Positions 27,519 through 37,014 are shown, counted from the first letter of the stretch. The stretch: 64,000 nucleotides of DNA from Sphingobacterium lactis (GCF_011046555.1 NZ_CP049246.1:3596001-3660000), one strand, 5' to 3'. Notes: generated from the sequence alone by a model not told the origin. Translations and numbers: made by a program.

Positions 27519-28400
27519 ATGGGGATCCGTTTGATCTGCGGACTGTTTGGCAGAACAAGGCATGCGTACTATGACCGCCAGTGGCGGGTTCAGGATGTCG
27601 GACTGAAGGACGAGATCATCCTGCTGCACGTGCTGCGGATACGCAGCGAACAGAAGAGGATCGGTACCCGGAAGCTGCTCCATATGCTCGCCGGCCCCCT
27701 GCAGGAACATGGGATCAGGATCGGCCGCGACTATCTCTTCGCCCTGATGAGGGAGCATTCCCTACAGATCAGGACCAGGAAGAGGAAGGCGGTCACCACC
27801 GATTCGCGGCACTGGATGAAGAAGTACGGAAACCTGATAAAGGGACTTGCGGTCGAGCGTCCCGAGCAGGTCTGGGTAAGCGACATCACCTATGTACAGC
27901 TCAACCGGCGCTGGGGATATCTGAGCCTGGTTACCGATGCCTATTCCAGAAAGATAGTGGGCTGGGCGTTCAGGGGCGACCTCTCGGCACAGGGATGTAT
28001 CGATGCCCTGCAGATGGCACTGCAGCAGAGGCAGTATCAGGGAAAGGGACTGATACACCACTCCGATCGGGGTTCGCAGTACTGTAGCAAAGGCTATGTG
28101 GATATCCTACGCACCAACGGGATCGCGGTCAGCATGACCGAGAACGGGGATCCCTACGAGAATGCGATAGCCGAACGGGTGAACGGCATACTGAAGGCGG
28201 AGTTCGACCTCTACGCATCACAGAGTGGCCTGAGGGAGACCACAAGAAAGATCCGGGAGAACATCAGGGTATACAACAACCTGAGGCCCCACGCGAGCTG
28301 TGATTACCTCACACCTGAACAGGCACATAAGAGGTCAGGTGCGCTGAGAAAGAGATGGAGACCGAAAAAATATCCAATAGTGCAGAAAGAGTTTGTATAG
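27519..28400 (+). CDS. IS3-family transposase OrfB (DDE integrase core)
   Basis: The 293-residue part carries the rve integrase core with the catalytic triad Asp122 (WVSDITYV), Asp183 (HHSDRGSQY) and Glu219 (NAIAERVNG); 35 residues separate the last two, the DD(35)E spacing of IS3 elements. It is most likely expressed only as the C-terminal part of OrfAB through the slippery site at 27468, with the ATG at 27519 as a minor start. No stop or frameshift damages it. Confidence 0.93.
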   Translation: MGIRLICGLFGRTRHAYYDRQWRVQDVGLKDEIILLHVLRIRSEQKRIGTRKLLHMLAGPLQEHGIRIGRDYLFALMREHSLQIRTRKRKAVTTDSRHWMKKYGNLIKGLAVERPEQVWVSDITYVQLNRRWGYLSLVTDAYSRKIVGWAFRGDLSAQGCIDALQMALQQRQYQGKGLIHHSDRGSQYCSKGYVDILRTNGIAVSMTENGDPYENAIAERVNGILKAEFDLYASQSGLRETTRKIRENIRVYNNLRPHASCDYLTPEQAHKRSGALRKRWRPKKYPIVQKEFV

Positions 28401-28484
28401 TACATATAGTATTACCAAATTTGCCTGTATAATCAATTCAGAATTAATCCAATAATTTGTATAGCTATATAAGGACAAGACAGA

Positions 28485-28602
28485 CCTTGTCTGACATGAG
28501 AGCGTGGTGAGAGCGTACTGAGAGCGTGGTGAGAGCGTGTCTATAGACACGCTCTCACCACGGCTTCACCTCGCTTGCAGTACGGCTTCACCTCAGACAA
28601 GG
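28485..28602. repeat. Complex palindrome with 11-bp tandem units
   Basis: At the centre two perfect 19-bp arms (28525-28543 and 28544-28562, CGTGGTGAGAGCGTGTCTA and its complement) meet without a loop. The outer ends CCTTGTCTGA (28485-28494) and TCAGACAAGG (28593-28602) also pair. The left half is built of four GAGAGCGT units, each 11 bp; the right half has ACGGCTTCACCTC twice. The left edge touches the IS right end, so the IS seems to sit at the border of this element. Confidence 0.9.
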
Positions 28603-28810
28603 TATAAAGGAATGTACAGCTCTTCCAACTCCAGTATATCCAAGGAAATGAGATCTAATAGCACGCTCACTAACAGTCATGAAATTTTTGCATTATTCAC
28701 AAAAATTGTTGTCTCAGGTATGGAGGTTTTACATAAAATAAACATAGTTAAGCCCCTATTTCCTGATAATTATTGTTACATTTATTGGAAACATATAAAT
28801 CCTTAACCAT

Positions 28811-29755
28811 ATGAAAATAACCGTAGTTGGAGCAGGAGCAGTTGGAGCAACGACCGCCGATAATTTAGTGAGAAGAAACATTGCTGAAGAGATTGTTTTA
28901 CTGGACATCAAGGAAGGTGTGGCTGAAGGGAAGGCTCAGGATATGATGCAGACCTCTGCCCTATTGGGTTTTGATTCCAAAATCAAGGGGGTAACCAACG
29001 ATTATCTTTCGACCGCGGGCTCTGCCGTTGCAGTCATAACATCGGGAATCCCTCGGAAACCGGGGATGACACGTGAAGAATTGATCGGCACGAACGCAAA
29101 TATCGTAAAATCCGTTGTTGAGAATCTTTTGAAACATTCGCCAGACATTATTATCCTGGTGGTTTCCAACCCGATGGATACGATGACCTATTTGGCGCTC
29201 AAATCAAGTGGATTGCCGAAAAATAGGATCATCGGAATGGGAGGTGCATTGGATTCTGCACGTTTCAAATACCAGATCAGTGATAAATTAAATGCTTCGG
29301 CAAATGACCTAAACGCCATTGTTATCGGTGGACACGGCGATACGACCATGATCCCATTGATCAAGCATGCGACCTGGAACTCCGTTTCGGTATCCAGTTT
29401 CCTTTCCGCTGAGGAAGAGGAAGAAATCGTAAAGAAAACGATGGTTGGAGGTGCGACCTTGACTGCCCTTATCGGCACTTCGGCATGGTACGCCCCTGGT
29501 GCTGCAGCAGCAGCCATGGTCGAAAGCATTGTCAAGGACCAAAACCGTTTGTTCACCGCCTCCGTATACCTTGAGGGTGAATACGGCCAGGAAGACATCA
29601 ATATTGGTGTGCCTGTCATCATTAATAGCAAAGGATGGGACAGAATCGTTCCAATGGAACTATCCGAAGAGGAAGAAAATCTATTTAAAGCAAGCGCGGA
29701 TGCTGTCCGTAAGATGAATCAAGTCCTTTTTGACGAAGGCGTATTAACGAAATAA
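28811..29755 (+). CDS. mdh: Malate dehydrogenase
   Basis: The 314-residue enzyme interconverts malate and oxaloacetate with NAD in the TCA cycle. Visible are the Rossmann motif GAGAVG (7-12), Asp32 for NAD choice, the substrate arginines Arg82 and Arg88 in PRKPGMTR (Arg82 in the loop marks malate rather than lactate dehydrogenase), Asp148/Arg151 and the catalytic His175 (GGHGDTTMIP). Length and motifs fit the LDH-like (MDH type 3) group common in Bacteroidota. It starts a two-gene run with a small protease 19 bp later. Confidence 0.95.
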   Translation: MKITVVGAGAVGATTADNLVRRNIAEEIVLLDIKEGVAEGKAQDMMQTSALLGFDSKIKGVTNDYLSTAGSAVAVITSGIPRKPGMTREELIGTNANIVKSVVENLLKHSPDIIILVVSNPMDTMTYLALKSSGLPKNRIIGMGGALDSARFKYQISDKLNASANDLNAIVIGGHGDTTMIPLIKHATWNSVSVSSFLSAEEEEEIVKKTMVGGATLTALIGTSAWYAPGAAAAAMVESIVKDQNRLFTASVYLEGEYGQEDINIGVPVIINSKGWDRIVPMELSEEEENLFKASADAVRKMNQVLFDEGVLTK

Positions 29756-29774
29756 GCAGCAACATTCATTATAC

Positions 29775-30227
29775 ATGCAAAAAATTCCATTTGAAGTCAT
29801 CGGCCTCCAAGCCGATGGCTTTCATATTATTACAGAAATAGAATTACTGGATAAAAAATTCAAAATCGTCATTGACACCGGAGCATCGAAGACCGTTCTG
29901 GATAAGGAGACCTTGTTGGCTTCCGGCATTGATGAAGAGAATTTCCTGAATACTGACATTCTTTCCACGGGTTTGGGCACGAACAGTATGGAAAGCTTTA
30001 TCCTGACCATTCCCACCCTTCAACTGGCAGAATGGAAAATTAAGAACTTCCAGGTCGCTGTATTGGACCTGAGCTCCATAAATTACGCCTATGAACAGAT
30101 CGGTTTAGAGCGCGTAATCGGGGTACTGGGTGGTGATATCCTCAACATGTACGGCGCCAAGATTGACTATAAGAAGCAGGAATTATCCCTCAATCAGCGT
30201 AGATTGAGTTTGAAAAGTCGGCGCTGA
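29775..30227 (+). CDS. Single-domain retropepsin-like aspartic protease
   Basis: The 150-residue protein has one aspartic-protease domain: the catalytic IVIDTGASKTV (DTGAS at 34-38) and the second hallmark GVLGGDILNMYGAKIDY near the C-terminus (ILG-like turn). Such clan AA proteins act as homodimers, as retroviral proteases do. No signal peptide or membrane helix is seen, so it is probably cytoplasmic; the target is unknown. Its last 34 bases overlap the end of the convergent MFS gene. Confidence 0.82.
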   Translation: MQKIPFEVIGLQADGFHIITEIELLDKKFKIVIDTGASKTVLDKETLLASGIDEENFLNTDILSTGLGTNSMESFILTIPTLQLAEWKIKNFQVAVLDLSSINYAYEQIGLERVIGVLGGDILNMYGAKIDYKKQELSLNQRRLSLKSRR

Positions 30228-31423
30228 ATGTGAAGCCGCAGATAGATATAAAAGGCGATGGCGATTAAAATACCGCACCCTCCCATGATATAGAGGGTGT
30301 TTTTTATGCCCACAGCTTCAGCAATAGTCCCGGTAAGGAGACTGCCAACAGGGAATATTCCCTGAAATGCCATCACATAATAGGACATTGCCCGCGCTCG
30401 ATAGGCAGGCACTGCATGGGTCTGAATGTAGGTGTTGATCGAGGAATTCTGCATCATCATACTGAAGGAAACAGCTCCTGTAAACAACAGTGCAGAGGGA
30501 AGGTAGTGCGCATAGGCCAGCAGGATCAAGGCCAATCCCATGAAAAAAGCCGAGAACATGACCCGATACCGCAGGTTTTCCCCCGATTTCATACGTGCCA
30601 TATTGATGGCGCCGATCATGGCACCCAGACCTGCAGCACTTTCAAACCAAGAGAACGTACGCTCATCCCCAGAGAACAATTCCCGGGCAACGGCGGGCAA
30701 CAAAGATGTATAAGGTATGACCAAAAGGCTGGAAAAGGTCAATATGATGATCAGGGAAGCGATATGTGGCGACCTGCGCAGGTAATTAAAACCATGAACA
30801 AGCCCCTGGAAAGCTGTTTCATTAGGGATGATGATGACCCTTTCCTTCACGTTCATCAACATCAAACAGATAATGACCGGGATAAAGCTGACAAAATTAA
30901 TGGTAAAACACACGAGTTCTCCGTACATAGACAACAGCACTCCACCAATGGCCGGTCCGACCATCCTTGCTGCATTGAAAATGGATGAGTTGAGTGCAAT
31001 CGCATTGGGCAAATCCTTCTTGTCATCGACCAGATTTACCAATAAGGACTGCCTTCCCAGCACATCAAAGGCATTGATAACCCCCTGAATAAACCCAAGA
31101 ATAGAAAGATACAGCACCGATTCCATCTTCAGGAACACCAATAAGGTCAACAATCCGGCCTGGATCATCAACCCAATTTGGGTGATAAAAACGAGACGAT
31201 ATTTCTTATGCCGATCCACAAATGCACCAATAAAGGGCGATAGGATCAACGAAGGCAAGAGGGACACGAAGGACACAAACCCCAACCAAAATACGGACTC
31301 TGTTAATTGATAGACCAACCAACTGATGGCAATCCGCTGCATCCAGGTACCTAAAAGTGAGATTGCTTGTCCGATAACGTGTAATCTATAGTTTGGATAC
31401 TTAAGGGATCTGAATATTTGCAT
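30194..31423 (-). CDS. MFS transporter, EntS-like exporter group
   Basis: The 409-residue protein has 12 hydrophobic helices with the EntS/MFS_3-type features LGTWMQRIAISWLVYQLT in helix 1 and SPFIGAFVDRHKKYRL (loop 2-3 motif A variant). It probably exports a siderophore-like or drug-like compound; the substrate is not deducible. The ATG at 31421-31423 (MQIFRSLKYPNYR) is preferred to one 15 codons upstream, because the family starts at this point. It is convergent with, and overlaps by 34 bases, the aspartic protease gene. Confidence 0.88.
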   Translation of the reverse strand: MQIFRSLKYPNYRLHVIGQAISLLGTWMQRIAISWLVYQLTESVFWLGFVSFVSLLPSLILSPFIGAFVDRHKKYRLVFITQIGLMIQAGLLTLLVFLKMESVLYLSILGFIQGVINAFDVLGRQSLLVNLVDDKKDLPNAIALNSSIFNAARMVGPAIGGVLLSMYGELVCFTINFVSFIPVIICLMLMNVKERVIIIPNETAFQGLVHGFNYLRRSPHIASLIIILTFSSLLVIPYTSLLPAVARELFSGDERTFSWFESAAGLGAMIGAINMARMKSGENLRYRVMFSAFFMGLALILLAYAHYLPSALLFTGAVSFSMMMQNSSINTYIQTHAVPAYRARAMSYYVMAFQGIFPVGSLLTGTIAEAVGIKNTLYIMGGCGILIAIAFYIYLRLHIQRRLFKLNLR

Positions 31424-31606
31424 GGATGCAGAAATGTATTTAAGTAAAGATAAGCAATTGAAATACAACAGGGATTTGGTTAAAAATCCTCAGTAGTATA
31501 ACAGCAAAAATGGCCTTTTTGTTGTAATTCATGAAAAATTAAGCGGCAAAGCGCAGAAATATCTTATAGATGAAGGAGATATCTTCAAATGTTGAAACAA
31601 TATAAC

Positions 31607-31614
31607 TACCTTTG
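31607..31614 (+). promoter_or_regulatory. -7 promoter element of the transaldolase-like gene
   Basis: TACCTTTG, a perfect TAnnTTTG match, 57 bases before the ATG at 31671. A TTG about 15 bases upstream could be a weak -33 box. Confidence 0.6.
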
Positions 31615-31670
31615 CACAAGTTTCGGCACACAGGCTGAATATCTAGAAAACAAATAAATTCAACACAATC

Positions 31671-32330
31671 ATGAAATTTTTTATTGATACCGCAAACCTA
31701 GCACAAATCAAAGAAGCACAAGACCTTGGTGTTTTGGATGGAGTAACGACCAACCCTAGTTTAATGGCCAAAGAAGGCATTTCTGGTGAAGAAAACGTGA
31801 TCAATCACTACAAGGCTATCTGTGATATCGTTGAAGGAGATGTTAGTGCGGAGGTAATTTCCACGGATTATGAAGGGATGATCAAGGAAGGTGAAGCACT
31901 TGCTGCCTTGGATAGCAAGATCGTTGTGAAGGTCCCAATGATCAAGGACGGTATTAAAGCGATCAAATATTTCAGCAAAAAAGGTATCAAAACCAACTGT
32001 ACATTGGTATTTTCAGCGGGTCAGGCTTTGTTGGCAGCTAAGGCTGGCGCAACGTATGTATCCCCTTTTATCGGTCGTTTGGATGATATTTCTGTGGATG
32101 GTTTGGGCTTGATCGAAGAAATCCGTGAAATCTATGACAACTATGGTTTTGAAACGGAAATCTTGGCTGCTTCCGTACGTCACAGCGCACATATTTTAGG
32201 TTGTGCGAAGATCGGAGCAGACGTGATGACTGGTCCTCTTTCGGCAATTTTAGCGTTGTTGAAGCACCCGCTTACGGATAGTGGATTGGCTCAATTCTTA
32301 GCTGACCACGCAAAAGCTGCAGGTAAATAA
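31671..32330 (+). CDS. fsa: Transaldolase-like fructose-6-phosphate aldolase
   Basis: The 219-residue protein is the short single-domain form of the transaldolase family (FSA/TalC type). The N-terminus [10 protein letters not shown] and [14 protein letters not shown] and the Schiff-base lysine Lys87 in IVVKVPM are all present, with ASVRH near 167. It moves three-carbon keto units between sugar phosphates in the pentose phosphate pathway or splits fructose 6-phosphate. Sequence alone does not separate transaldolase from aldolase activity. It is a single gene with its own promoter and terminator. Confidence 0.92.
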   Translation: MKFFIDTANLAQIKEAQDLGVLDGVTTNPSLMAKEGISGEENVINHYKAICDIVEGDVSAEVISTDYEGMIKEGEALAALDSKIVVKVPMIKDGIKAIKYFSKKGIKTNCTLVFSAGQALLAAKAGATYVSPFIGRLDDISVDGLGLIEEIREIYDNYGFETEILAASVRHSAHILGCAKIGADVMTGPLSAILALLKHPLTDSGLAQFLADHAKAAGK

Positions 32331-32353
32331 TAAGACTACTGTCAAAATAAAGG

Positions 32354-32387
32354 AAACCTCGGTACTGTTCGTACCGAGGTTTTTTTA
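32354..32387 (+). terminator. Intrinsic terminator after the transaldolase-like gene
   Basis: AAACCTCGGTAC (32354-32365), loop TGTTC, GTACCGAGGTTT (32371-32382), then T's. Confidence 0.93.
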
Positions 32388-32416
32388 TGCGCCATATAAT
32401 TCGTAATTTTAACGGT

Positions 32417-32881
32417 ATGAAAGCGGACGCGAGCACAGAAATTACGGGAGAAAAATTGGAGGAATTCCAACATATTTTAAAGGCCAATCAACTCAAGGTA
32501 ACCCAGCCTAGGCTTCGCGTTTTGGATACCATCTCCACCAAGACATCTGCTATTTCTCAACCCGAATTGGAGAAGATTTTAGGCAGTGAAATTGACCGCG
32601 TAACGCTTTATAGAATTTTAGCAAATTTCGAAGAAAAAGGTATTCTTCATAAAGTTTTTGACTTGAACGGAACGGCCACTTATGCCTTCTGTTCGACCAA
32701 GTGTTCAGCCGATCACCATCATGATCAACACGTGCATTTCATCTGCTCAGTTTGTAATTCGGTATTCTGTCTCGACGAAATCGCACTACCAAAGGTGAAG
32801 CTCCCGAACAATTTTTCACTACATTCCATCGCGATAAATGCGGTTGGACTGTGTGACTCCTGCAACGAAAAACAAGCGTAA
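32417..32881 (+). CDS. Fur-family metal-dependent repressor
   Basis: The 154-residue protein has the winged helix (about 15-80, RVTLYRILANFEEKGILHKV) and the Fur dimerisation/metal domain. It keeps both structural zinc pairs (Cys110/Cys113 in CSVC and Cys146/Cys149 in CDSC) and a His-rich sensory loop (ADHHHDQHVHF, about 98-108). Sequence does not settle whether it senses iron, zinc or peroxide; the TATYAFCS segment recalls Zur-like members. The ATG at 32417 is preferred to the one at 32387, which overlaps the terminator tail and a TATAAT-like stretch. Confidence 0.88.
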   Translation: MKADASTEITGEKLEEFQHILKANQLKVTQPRLRVLDTISTKTSAISQPELEKILGSEIDRVTLYRILANFEEKGILHKVFDLNGTATYAFCSTKCSADHHHDQHVHFICSVCNSVFCLDEIALPKVKLPNNFSLHSIAINAVGLCDSCNEKQA

Positions 32882-33419
32882 ATTTTCCATTTTTTTCTTT
32901 AAATTGCCACGCATATCCTCGCATGGCAATGAAAATCTATCTGCCCTTTTTAGAAGCAAAAACCATAGCTAAACTAAAATTTTTAAATTTGCTAATATTT
33001 AGTTTTTATATTTTTAAACGTTTGTTTCATAGCCACTTATATACTATCAATAACATTTAAATTTCAAAACAATATTTTTAGCAAAATAGAGTTAAAAAGA
33101 GCTTATTTCTCATTTATTGCTACAAATCAGCAACTTACAAAAATTAATCCATAAAACAGTTTTAGCAATTATATTATTACATGCTAATATTCAGCTAATT
33201 ACAACAGCTAAAAACAATTGATTATTTATTTAAAAATGGGATAAACATTTCGAAAGATATTTTTCACCCTATTCAAACAAAAATGGGATGAAATGAGTAT
33301 CTTAGATACGGAGTCAGATTTGCACGGCAATAAATCGTTTTCAGGAACGGCCGACCATCCTCTCCCCTTCCCTACCAAAAACAAAAATCTGTAGGGATTG
33401 ATGTATTAAAGAACAAACT
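32882..33419. other. Long AT-rich gap before RNase R
   Basis: About 540 bases without a coding frame. It is nearly all A and T up to 33230; nothing was recognised except a short palindrome around 33298-33311 (GTATCTTAGATAC). It may hold the promoter and leader of the RNase R gene. Confidence 0.4.
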
Positions 33420-35549
33420 ATGAGATCAAAAAAAGAGAATCCCTACAAGGAAGTAATGACCCAACTGATTGTAGACATTTTTGAAAAATCAGGAAACACC
33501 CCCCTCAATTATAAGCAAGTTGCCGCTAAGCTAAACATAAAGGAAAATGATGCTAAAAATGCTTTAGCAGATTTACTCGCGGATGTCACGAAAGAAGGAA
33601 AATTCATTCAGCCTGAACGAGGCAAATTCCAACTCAAACAGCTACATGTTTATGTGACCGGTAAGGTCGATATGACAGCCGATGGTTCGGCTTACATTGT
33701 ACCGGATGACGAAACCGAAGGAGACATCTTCGTGGCTCCCCGCAAACTCCGCCAAGCGCTGCACAACGACATCGTCAAGGTGCATGTGTACGAACGCAAA
33801 AAAGGACGCAAGCGCGAGGGTGAGGTGGTCGAAATTCTGCAGCGTGCGAAGACCGATTTCACCGGTACGATAGACATTTCCAAATCCTACGCTTTTTTCC
33901 AACCGGACGACAGAAAGATGTTGCACGATATATTCATTCCACTGGACAACCTGAACGGCGCGAAGAATGGAGAAAAAGTTGTTGTCTCGATTTTGGAGTG
34001 GCCGAAAAATGCAAAGAACCCGATCGGTCGGGTGAAGAATATCTTGGGCAAGAAAGGCGAGAACAATACGGAAATGAACGCCATCCTGGCGGACTTCGGA
34101 TTTCCGTTGGAGTTCCCAGCAAAAGTGGAAGAGGAAGCAAACGCAATCCCCGATACCATTTCGCCGGAAGAGATTGCCAAAAGACAGGATTTCCGCCAGA
34201 CGACAACCTTTACCATTGACCCTGCCGACGCAAAGGATTTTGATGACGCCATTTCTTTCAAGAAATTGGAGAATGGAAATTACGAGGTGGGCGTGCATAT
34301 TGCCGACGTCTCCCATTATGTCATCCCGGATTCCATCCTGGACAAAGAAGCTTTCGAACGCGGAACATCCGTCTACCTGGTGGACAGAGTAATCCCAATG
34401 CTTCCTGAGCGACTTTCCAACAACCTGTGTTCCCTTCGTCCAAACGAGGACAAACTGTGCTTCTCTGCGGTATTCGAGCTCGACGAGAAAGCCAATGTCA
34501 TGGACCAATGGTTTGGCAGGACGGTTATTCATTCAGATCGCAGATTCTCCTACGAAGAAGCGCAGGAAGTAATTGAAGGCAAGGCAGACGATCTTTCCGA
34601 GGAAATCTTGAAGCTGAACGAGCTCGCGCTTATCCTTCGCGAACGGAAGTTTAAGGCCGGAGCCATCAGTTTTGAAACGGATGAGGTGAAGTTCCACTTG
34701 GATGAGAACGGCAAGCCTACTGGAGTGTATACCAAGGTCCGCAAGGAAGCACACAAGCTGATCGAGGATTTCATGCTGCTGGCCAACCGGAAGGTTGCGG
34801 AATACATCGGCAAGATGGGCAAGGGCAAGAACAAACTACCGTTCGTTTACCGTTTCCACGACGTACCTAATCCGGAAACCCTGACGAGCTTCTCCCAGTT
34901 TGCTTCCCGCTTTGGCCACCGCCTGAGCATCAAATCGGACAAGGAAACTGCAAAATCACTGAATTCCCTGATGACGAAGATCGAGGGCACAAAGGAGCAG
35001 AACCTCCTGACGTCCCTAGCGATCCGTTCCATGGCAAAAGCCATCTATACCACAAAGGGTACATCCCACTATGGATTAGCCTTTGACTACTACACGCACT
35101 TTACCTCCCCTATCCGCCGATACCCCGACGTGATGGTCCACCGCTTACTCCAGTATTACCTGGATGGCGGAAGAAAGGTCAATGCCGAGCATTACGAGAA
35201 AATGTCGGAGCACTCTTCCCAAATGGAAAAGAAAGCTGCGGAGGCAGAAAGAGCATCCGTAAAATACAAACAGGCAGAATTCCTACAAGATCAGATCGGC
35301 ACAGAATACACAGGAATTGTTTCCGGTGTGACCGAATGGGGAATGTACGTGGAGATCGAAGAGAACAAATGTGAAGGTATGGTTCGCTTGCGCGACATCA
35401 CGGATGACTTCTACACCCTGGATGAAAAGAATTACGCCATCATCGGGCAGCGCAAAAAGAAAGTCTACCAGTTGGGCGACGAAGTGCAGATCAAGGTTAA
35501 GAAAGTAGACCTGGAAAAAAGACAGATCGACTTTACCCTATTGAGTTAA
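33420..35549 (+). CDS. rnr: Ribonuclease R
   Basis: The 709-residue 3'-5' exoribonuclease degrades structured RNA. Domains in order: an N-terminal winged-helix (about 5-60), cold-shock domains (about 75-220), the RNB catalytic domain (about 255-590, with TIDPADAKDFDDAISF, whose Asp residues bind the metals, and HFTSPIRRYPDVMVHR) and an S1 domain (about 625-705). The lysine-rich tail of enterobacterial RNase R is absent, as usual in Bacteroidota. It is monocistronic with a terminator 22 bases after the stop. Confidence 0.95.
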   Translation: MRSKKENPYKEVMTQLIVDIFEKSGNTPLNYKQVAAKLNIKENDAKNALADLLADVTKEGKFIQPERGKFQLKQLHVYVTGKVDMTADGSAYIVPDDETEGDIFVAPRKLRQALHNDIVKVHVYERKKGRKREGEVVEILQRAKTDFTGTIDISKSYAFFQPDDRKMLHDIFIPLDNLNGAKNGEKVVVSILEWPKNAKNPIGRVKNILGKKGENNTEMNAILADFGFPLEFPAKVEEEANAIPDTISPEEIAKRQDFRQTTTFTIDPADAKDFDDAISFKKLENGNYEVGVHIADVSHYVIPDSILDKEAFERGTSVYLVDRVIPMLPERLSNNLCSLRPNEDKLCFSAVFELDEKANVMDQWFGRTVIHSDRRFSYEEAQEVIEGKADDLSEEILKLNELALILRERKFKAGAISFETDEVKFHLDENGKPTGVYTKVRKEAHKLIEDFMLLANRKVAEYIGKMGKGKNKLPFVYRFHDVPNPETLTSFSQFASRFGHRLSIKSDKETAKSLNSLMTKIEGTKEQNLLTSLAIRSMAKAIYTTKGTSHYGLAFDYYTHFTSPIRRYPDVMVHRLLQYYLDGGRKVNAEHYEKMSEHSSQMEKKAAEAERASVKYKQAEFLQDQIGTEYTGIVSGVTEWGMYVEIEENKCEGMVRLRDITDDFYTLDEKNYAIIGQRKKKVYQLGDEVQIKVKKVDLEKRQIDFTLLS

Positions 35550-35571
35550 TCAGCAAAAAAACATAAAATCG

Positions 35572-35601
35572 AAAATGCCGGCCCTATGGACCGGCATTTT
35601 T
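35572..35601 (+). terminator. Intrinsic terminator after rnr
   Basis: AAAATGCCGG...CCGGCATTTTT hairpin with one mismatch in the stem and a T-run. Confidence 0.9.
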
Positions 35602-36119
35602 CATTCACTTTGAAATTTTTCAATCGGGTTCCGAAAAAAAACTGACGGGCAGTTCAAAAACGGGCCCCATCCCTAGGGTTGGGTTTATTAGTAGCTTGTG
35701 TGATCATTTAACGTTAAATACGCACACAAAATCAGCACCATTTACTCCCTACCGGGGAAAATACCTACAAATTACCTGTTTTCAGGTACAAATGGGAAAC
35801 CGCTAATTCTTACAAACAGCATTTAACCACACCAATAGCCATAATCATGACCTAATAACTCATCAGCATGCTCAGGTACATTCGCATGAGCTACCGACTT
35901 TACTTTTGGGGTTAGATTTGTTCTGAGTTTTCCGTTTTAGGACAGTTCATTGGGGTAAGATTTACGACCTCGTTTGCGGCATTGCTGGTCCATTGTTGGG
36001 GAATATGCAAAATTTATAAAAAACTTATGGCACAACTCTTTAGAGTATAGAATATTCTTTATATCTTTGCGGACTTAAAATAATTTTTTAAACAAAATCT
36101 TAAAAAGAAAAACAGGTAA
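35602..36119. other. Gap upstream of the str operon
   Basis: About 520 bases without a gene. Apart from the -7 element at 36062-36069, no RNA gene, riboswitch or repeat could be identified. It may contain the leader control region of the ribosomal protein operon. Confidence 0.45.
36062..36069 (+). promoter_or_regulatory. -7 promoter element of the str operon
   Basis: TATCTTTG, a perfect TAnnTTTG match, 51 bases before the rpsL ATG at 36120. Confidence 0.65.
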
Positions 36120-36527
36120 ATGCCTACTATTCAACAATTAGTTAGAAAAGGTAGAGTAGCTCTGGTTGACAAGAGTAAATCACCAGCGTTGGATTCATGT
36201 CCACAGCGAAGAGGTGTGTGTACGCGTGTATACACTACTACCCCTAAGAAACCAAACTCAGCAATGCGTAAAGTGGCTCGTGTTCGTTTAACGAACGGTA
36301 AAGAGGTGAATGCTTACATCCCAGGAGAAGGTCACAACTTACAAGAACACTCTATCGTGTTAATCCGTGGCGGTCGTGTTAAAGACTTACCAGGAGTTCG
36401 TTACCACATCATCCGTGGTGCATTAGATACTTCCGGTGTAGCAGGTCGTAACCAACGTCGTTCTAAATACGGAACAAAACGTCCTAAACCAGGACAAGCA
36501 GCGGCTCCAACAAAAGGTAAGAAATAA
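36120..36527 (+). CDS. rpsL: 30S ribosomal protein S12
   Basis: The 135-residue protein sits at the decoding centre. The conserved [18 protein letters not shown] stretch (about 41-58) and [10 protein letters not shown] (about 92-101) are present, with the lysines where streptomycin resistance arises (wild-type Lys in KPNS). It starts the str operon, followed 19 bp later by rpsG. Codons end largely in the form seen in highly expressed genes of this window, with many GGT, CGT and GAA. Confidence 0.98.
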   Translation: MPTIQQLVRKGRVALVDKSKSPALDSCPQRRGVCTRVYTTTPKKPNSAMRKVARVRLTNGKEVNAYIPGEGHNLQEHSIVLIRGGRVKDLPGVRYHIIRGALDTSGVAGRNQRRSKYGTKRPKPGQAAAPTKGKK

Positions 36528-36546
36528 TTAAACGGAGGAAAATAAA

Positions 36547-37014
36547 ATGAGAAAAGCAAAACCAAAAAAGAGAATCATTTTACCTGATCCAAAGTTTAAT
36601 GATGTTCAGGTAACTCGTTTCGTAAACAACATGATGTTCGACGGTAAGAAATCTATCGCGTACTCCATTTTTTACGATGCAGTTGAATTAGTAGAGCAAA
36701 AGACACAAGAGAACGGTCTTGAGACTTGGAAAAAAGCACTTAACAATGTAATGCCAGCGGTAGAGGTTAAATCTCGTCGTGTAGGTGGTGCAAACTTCCA
36801 GGTTCCTATGGAAGTTCGTCCTGAGCGTAAAATCGCTTTAGGTATGAAATGGTTAATTTCTTACGCTCGCAAACGTGGTGAAAAAACCATGTTCGAGAAA
36901 TTAGCGGGAGAGATCATTTCAGCTTCTAAAGGTGAAGGTGCTGCTGTTAAGAAGAAAGAAGATACGCACAAGATGGCGGAAGCTAACAAAGCGTTCTCAC
37001 ACTTCAGATTCTAA
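36547..37014 (+). CDS. rpsG: 30S ribosomal protein S7
   Basis: The 155-residue protein nucleates the assembly of the 30S head. Typical features are the N-terminal basic MRKAKPKKR, the KLINNLM-type helix here as [30 protein letters not shown] and [15 protein letters not shown]. The GGAGG at 36535-36539 is one of the few strong Shine-Dalgarno sites in the window. A long hairpin lies between its stop and fusA. Confidence 0.98.
   Translation: MRKAKPKKRIILPDPKFNDVQVTRFVNNMMFDGKKSIAYSIFYDAVELVEQKTQENGLETWKKALNNVMPAVEVKSRRVGGANFQVPMEVRPERKIALGMKWLISYARKRGEKTMFEKLAGEIISASKGEGAAVKKKEDTHKMAEANKAFSHFRF

Larger units (their letters stand above)
26918..28487 (+). mobile_element. IS3-family insertion sequence (two ORFs, -1 frameshift)
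   Basis: The element is about 1570 bp. Its left end TGGACTGTCCAATCC (26918 on) and right end, read inward from 28487 on the minus strand as AGGTCTGTCTTGTCC, align over about 30 bases with 22 of 29 identities, including a shared AGCTATACA. The TGGACTG end resembles the IS2 group of IS3. It is visibly richer in G+C than its surroundings, which suggests recent arrival. A 5-base CTTGT is present at both sides (26909-26913, 28486-28490), but it does not meet both ends exactly, so the target duplication is unresolved. Both ORFs look intact. Confidence 0.85.

Noticed and set aside
28371..28384. IS right end at TCCAATAGTGCA inside orfB
   Set aside because: This has a weak match to the left end (9 of 16). 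The alignment at about 28458-28487 is much longer and includes a shared AGCTATACA, so it was chosen.
28335..28806. Two opposite reading frames that both begin MSIDTLSPR
   Set aside because: The shared start is due to the perfect palindrome at 28525-28562, which reads the same on both strands. No codon bias or homology supports either as a gene.
33642..34532. 296-residue antisense frame within rnr
   Set aside because: It mirrors the RNB and cold-shock domains of RNase R on the opposite strand. It has no recognisable motif of its own.
35602..36061. Possible leader RNA or riboswitch before the str operon
   Set aside because: The region has no conserved motif that I recognise, and the predicted start of transcription is after it.
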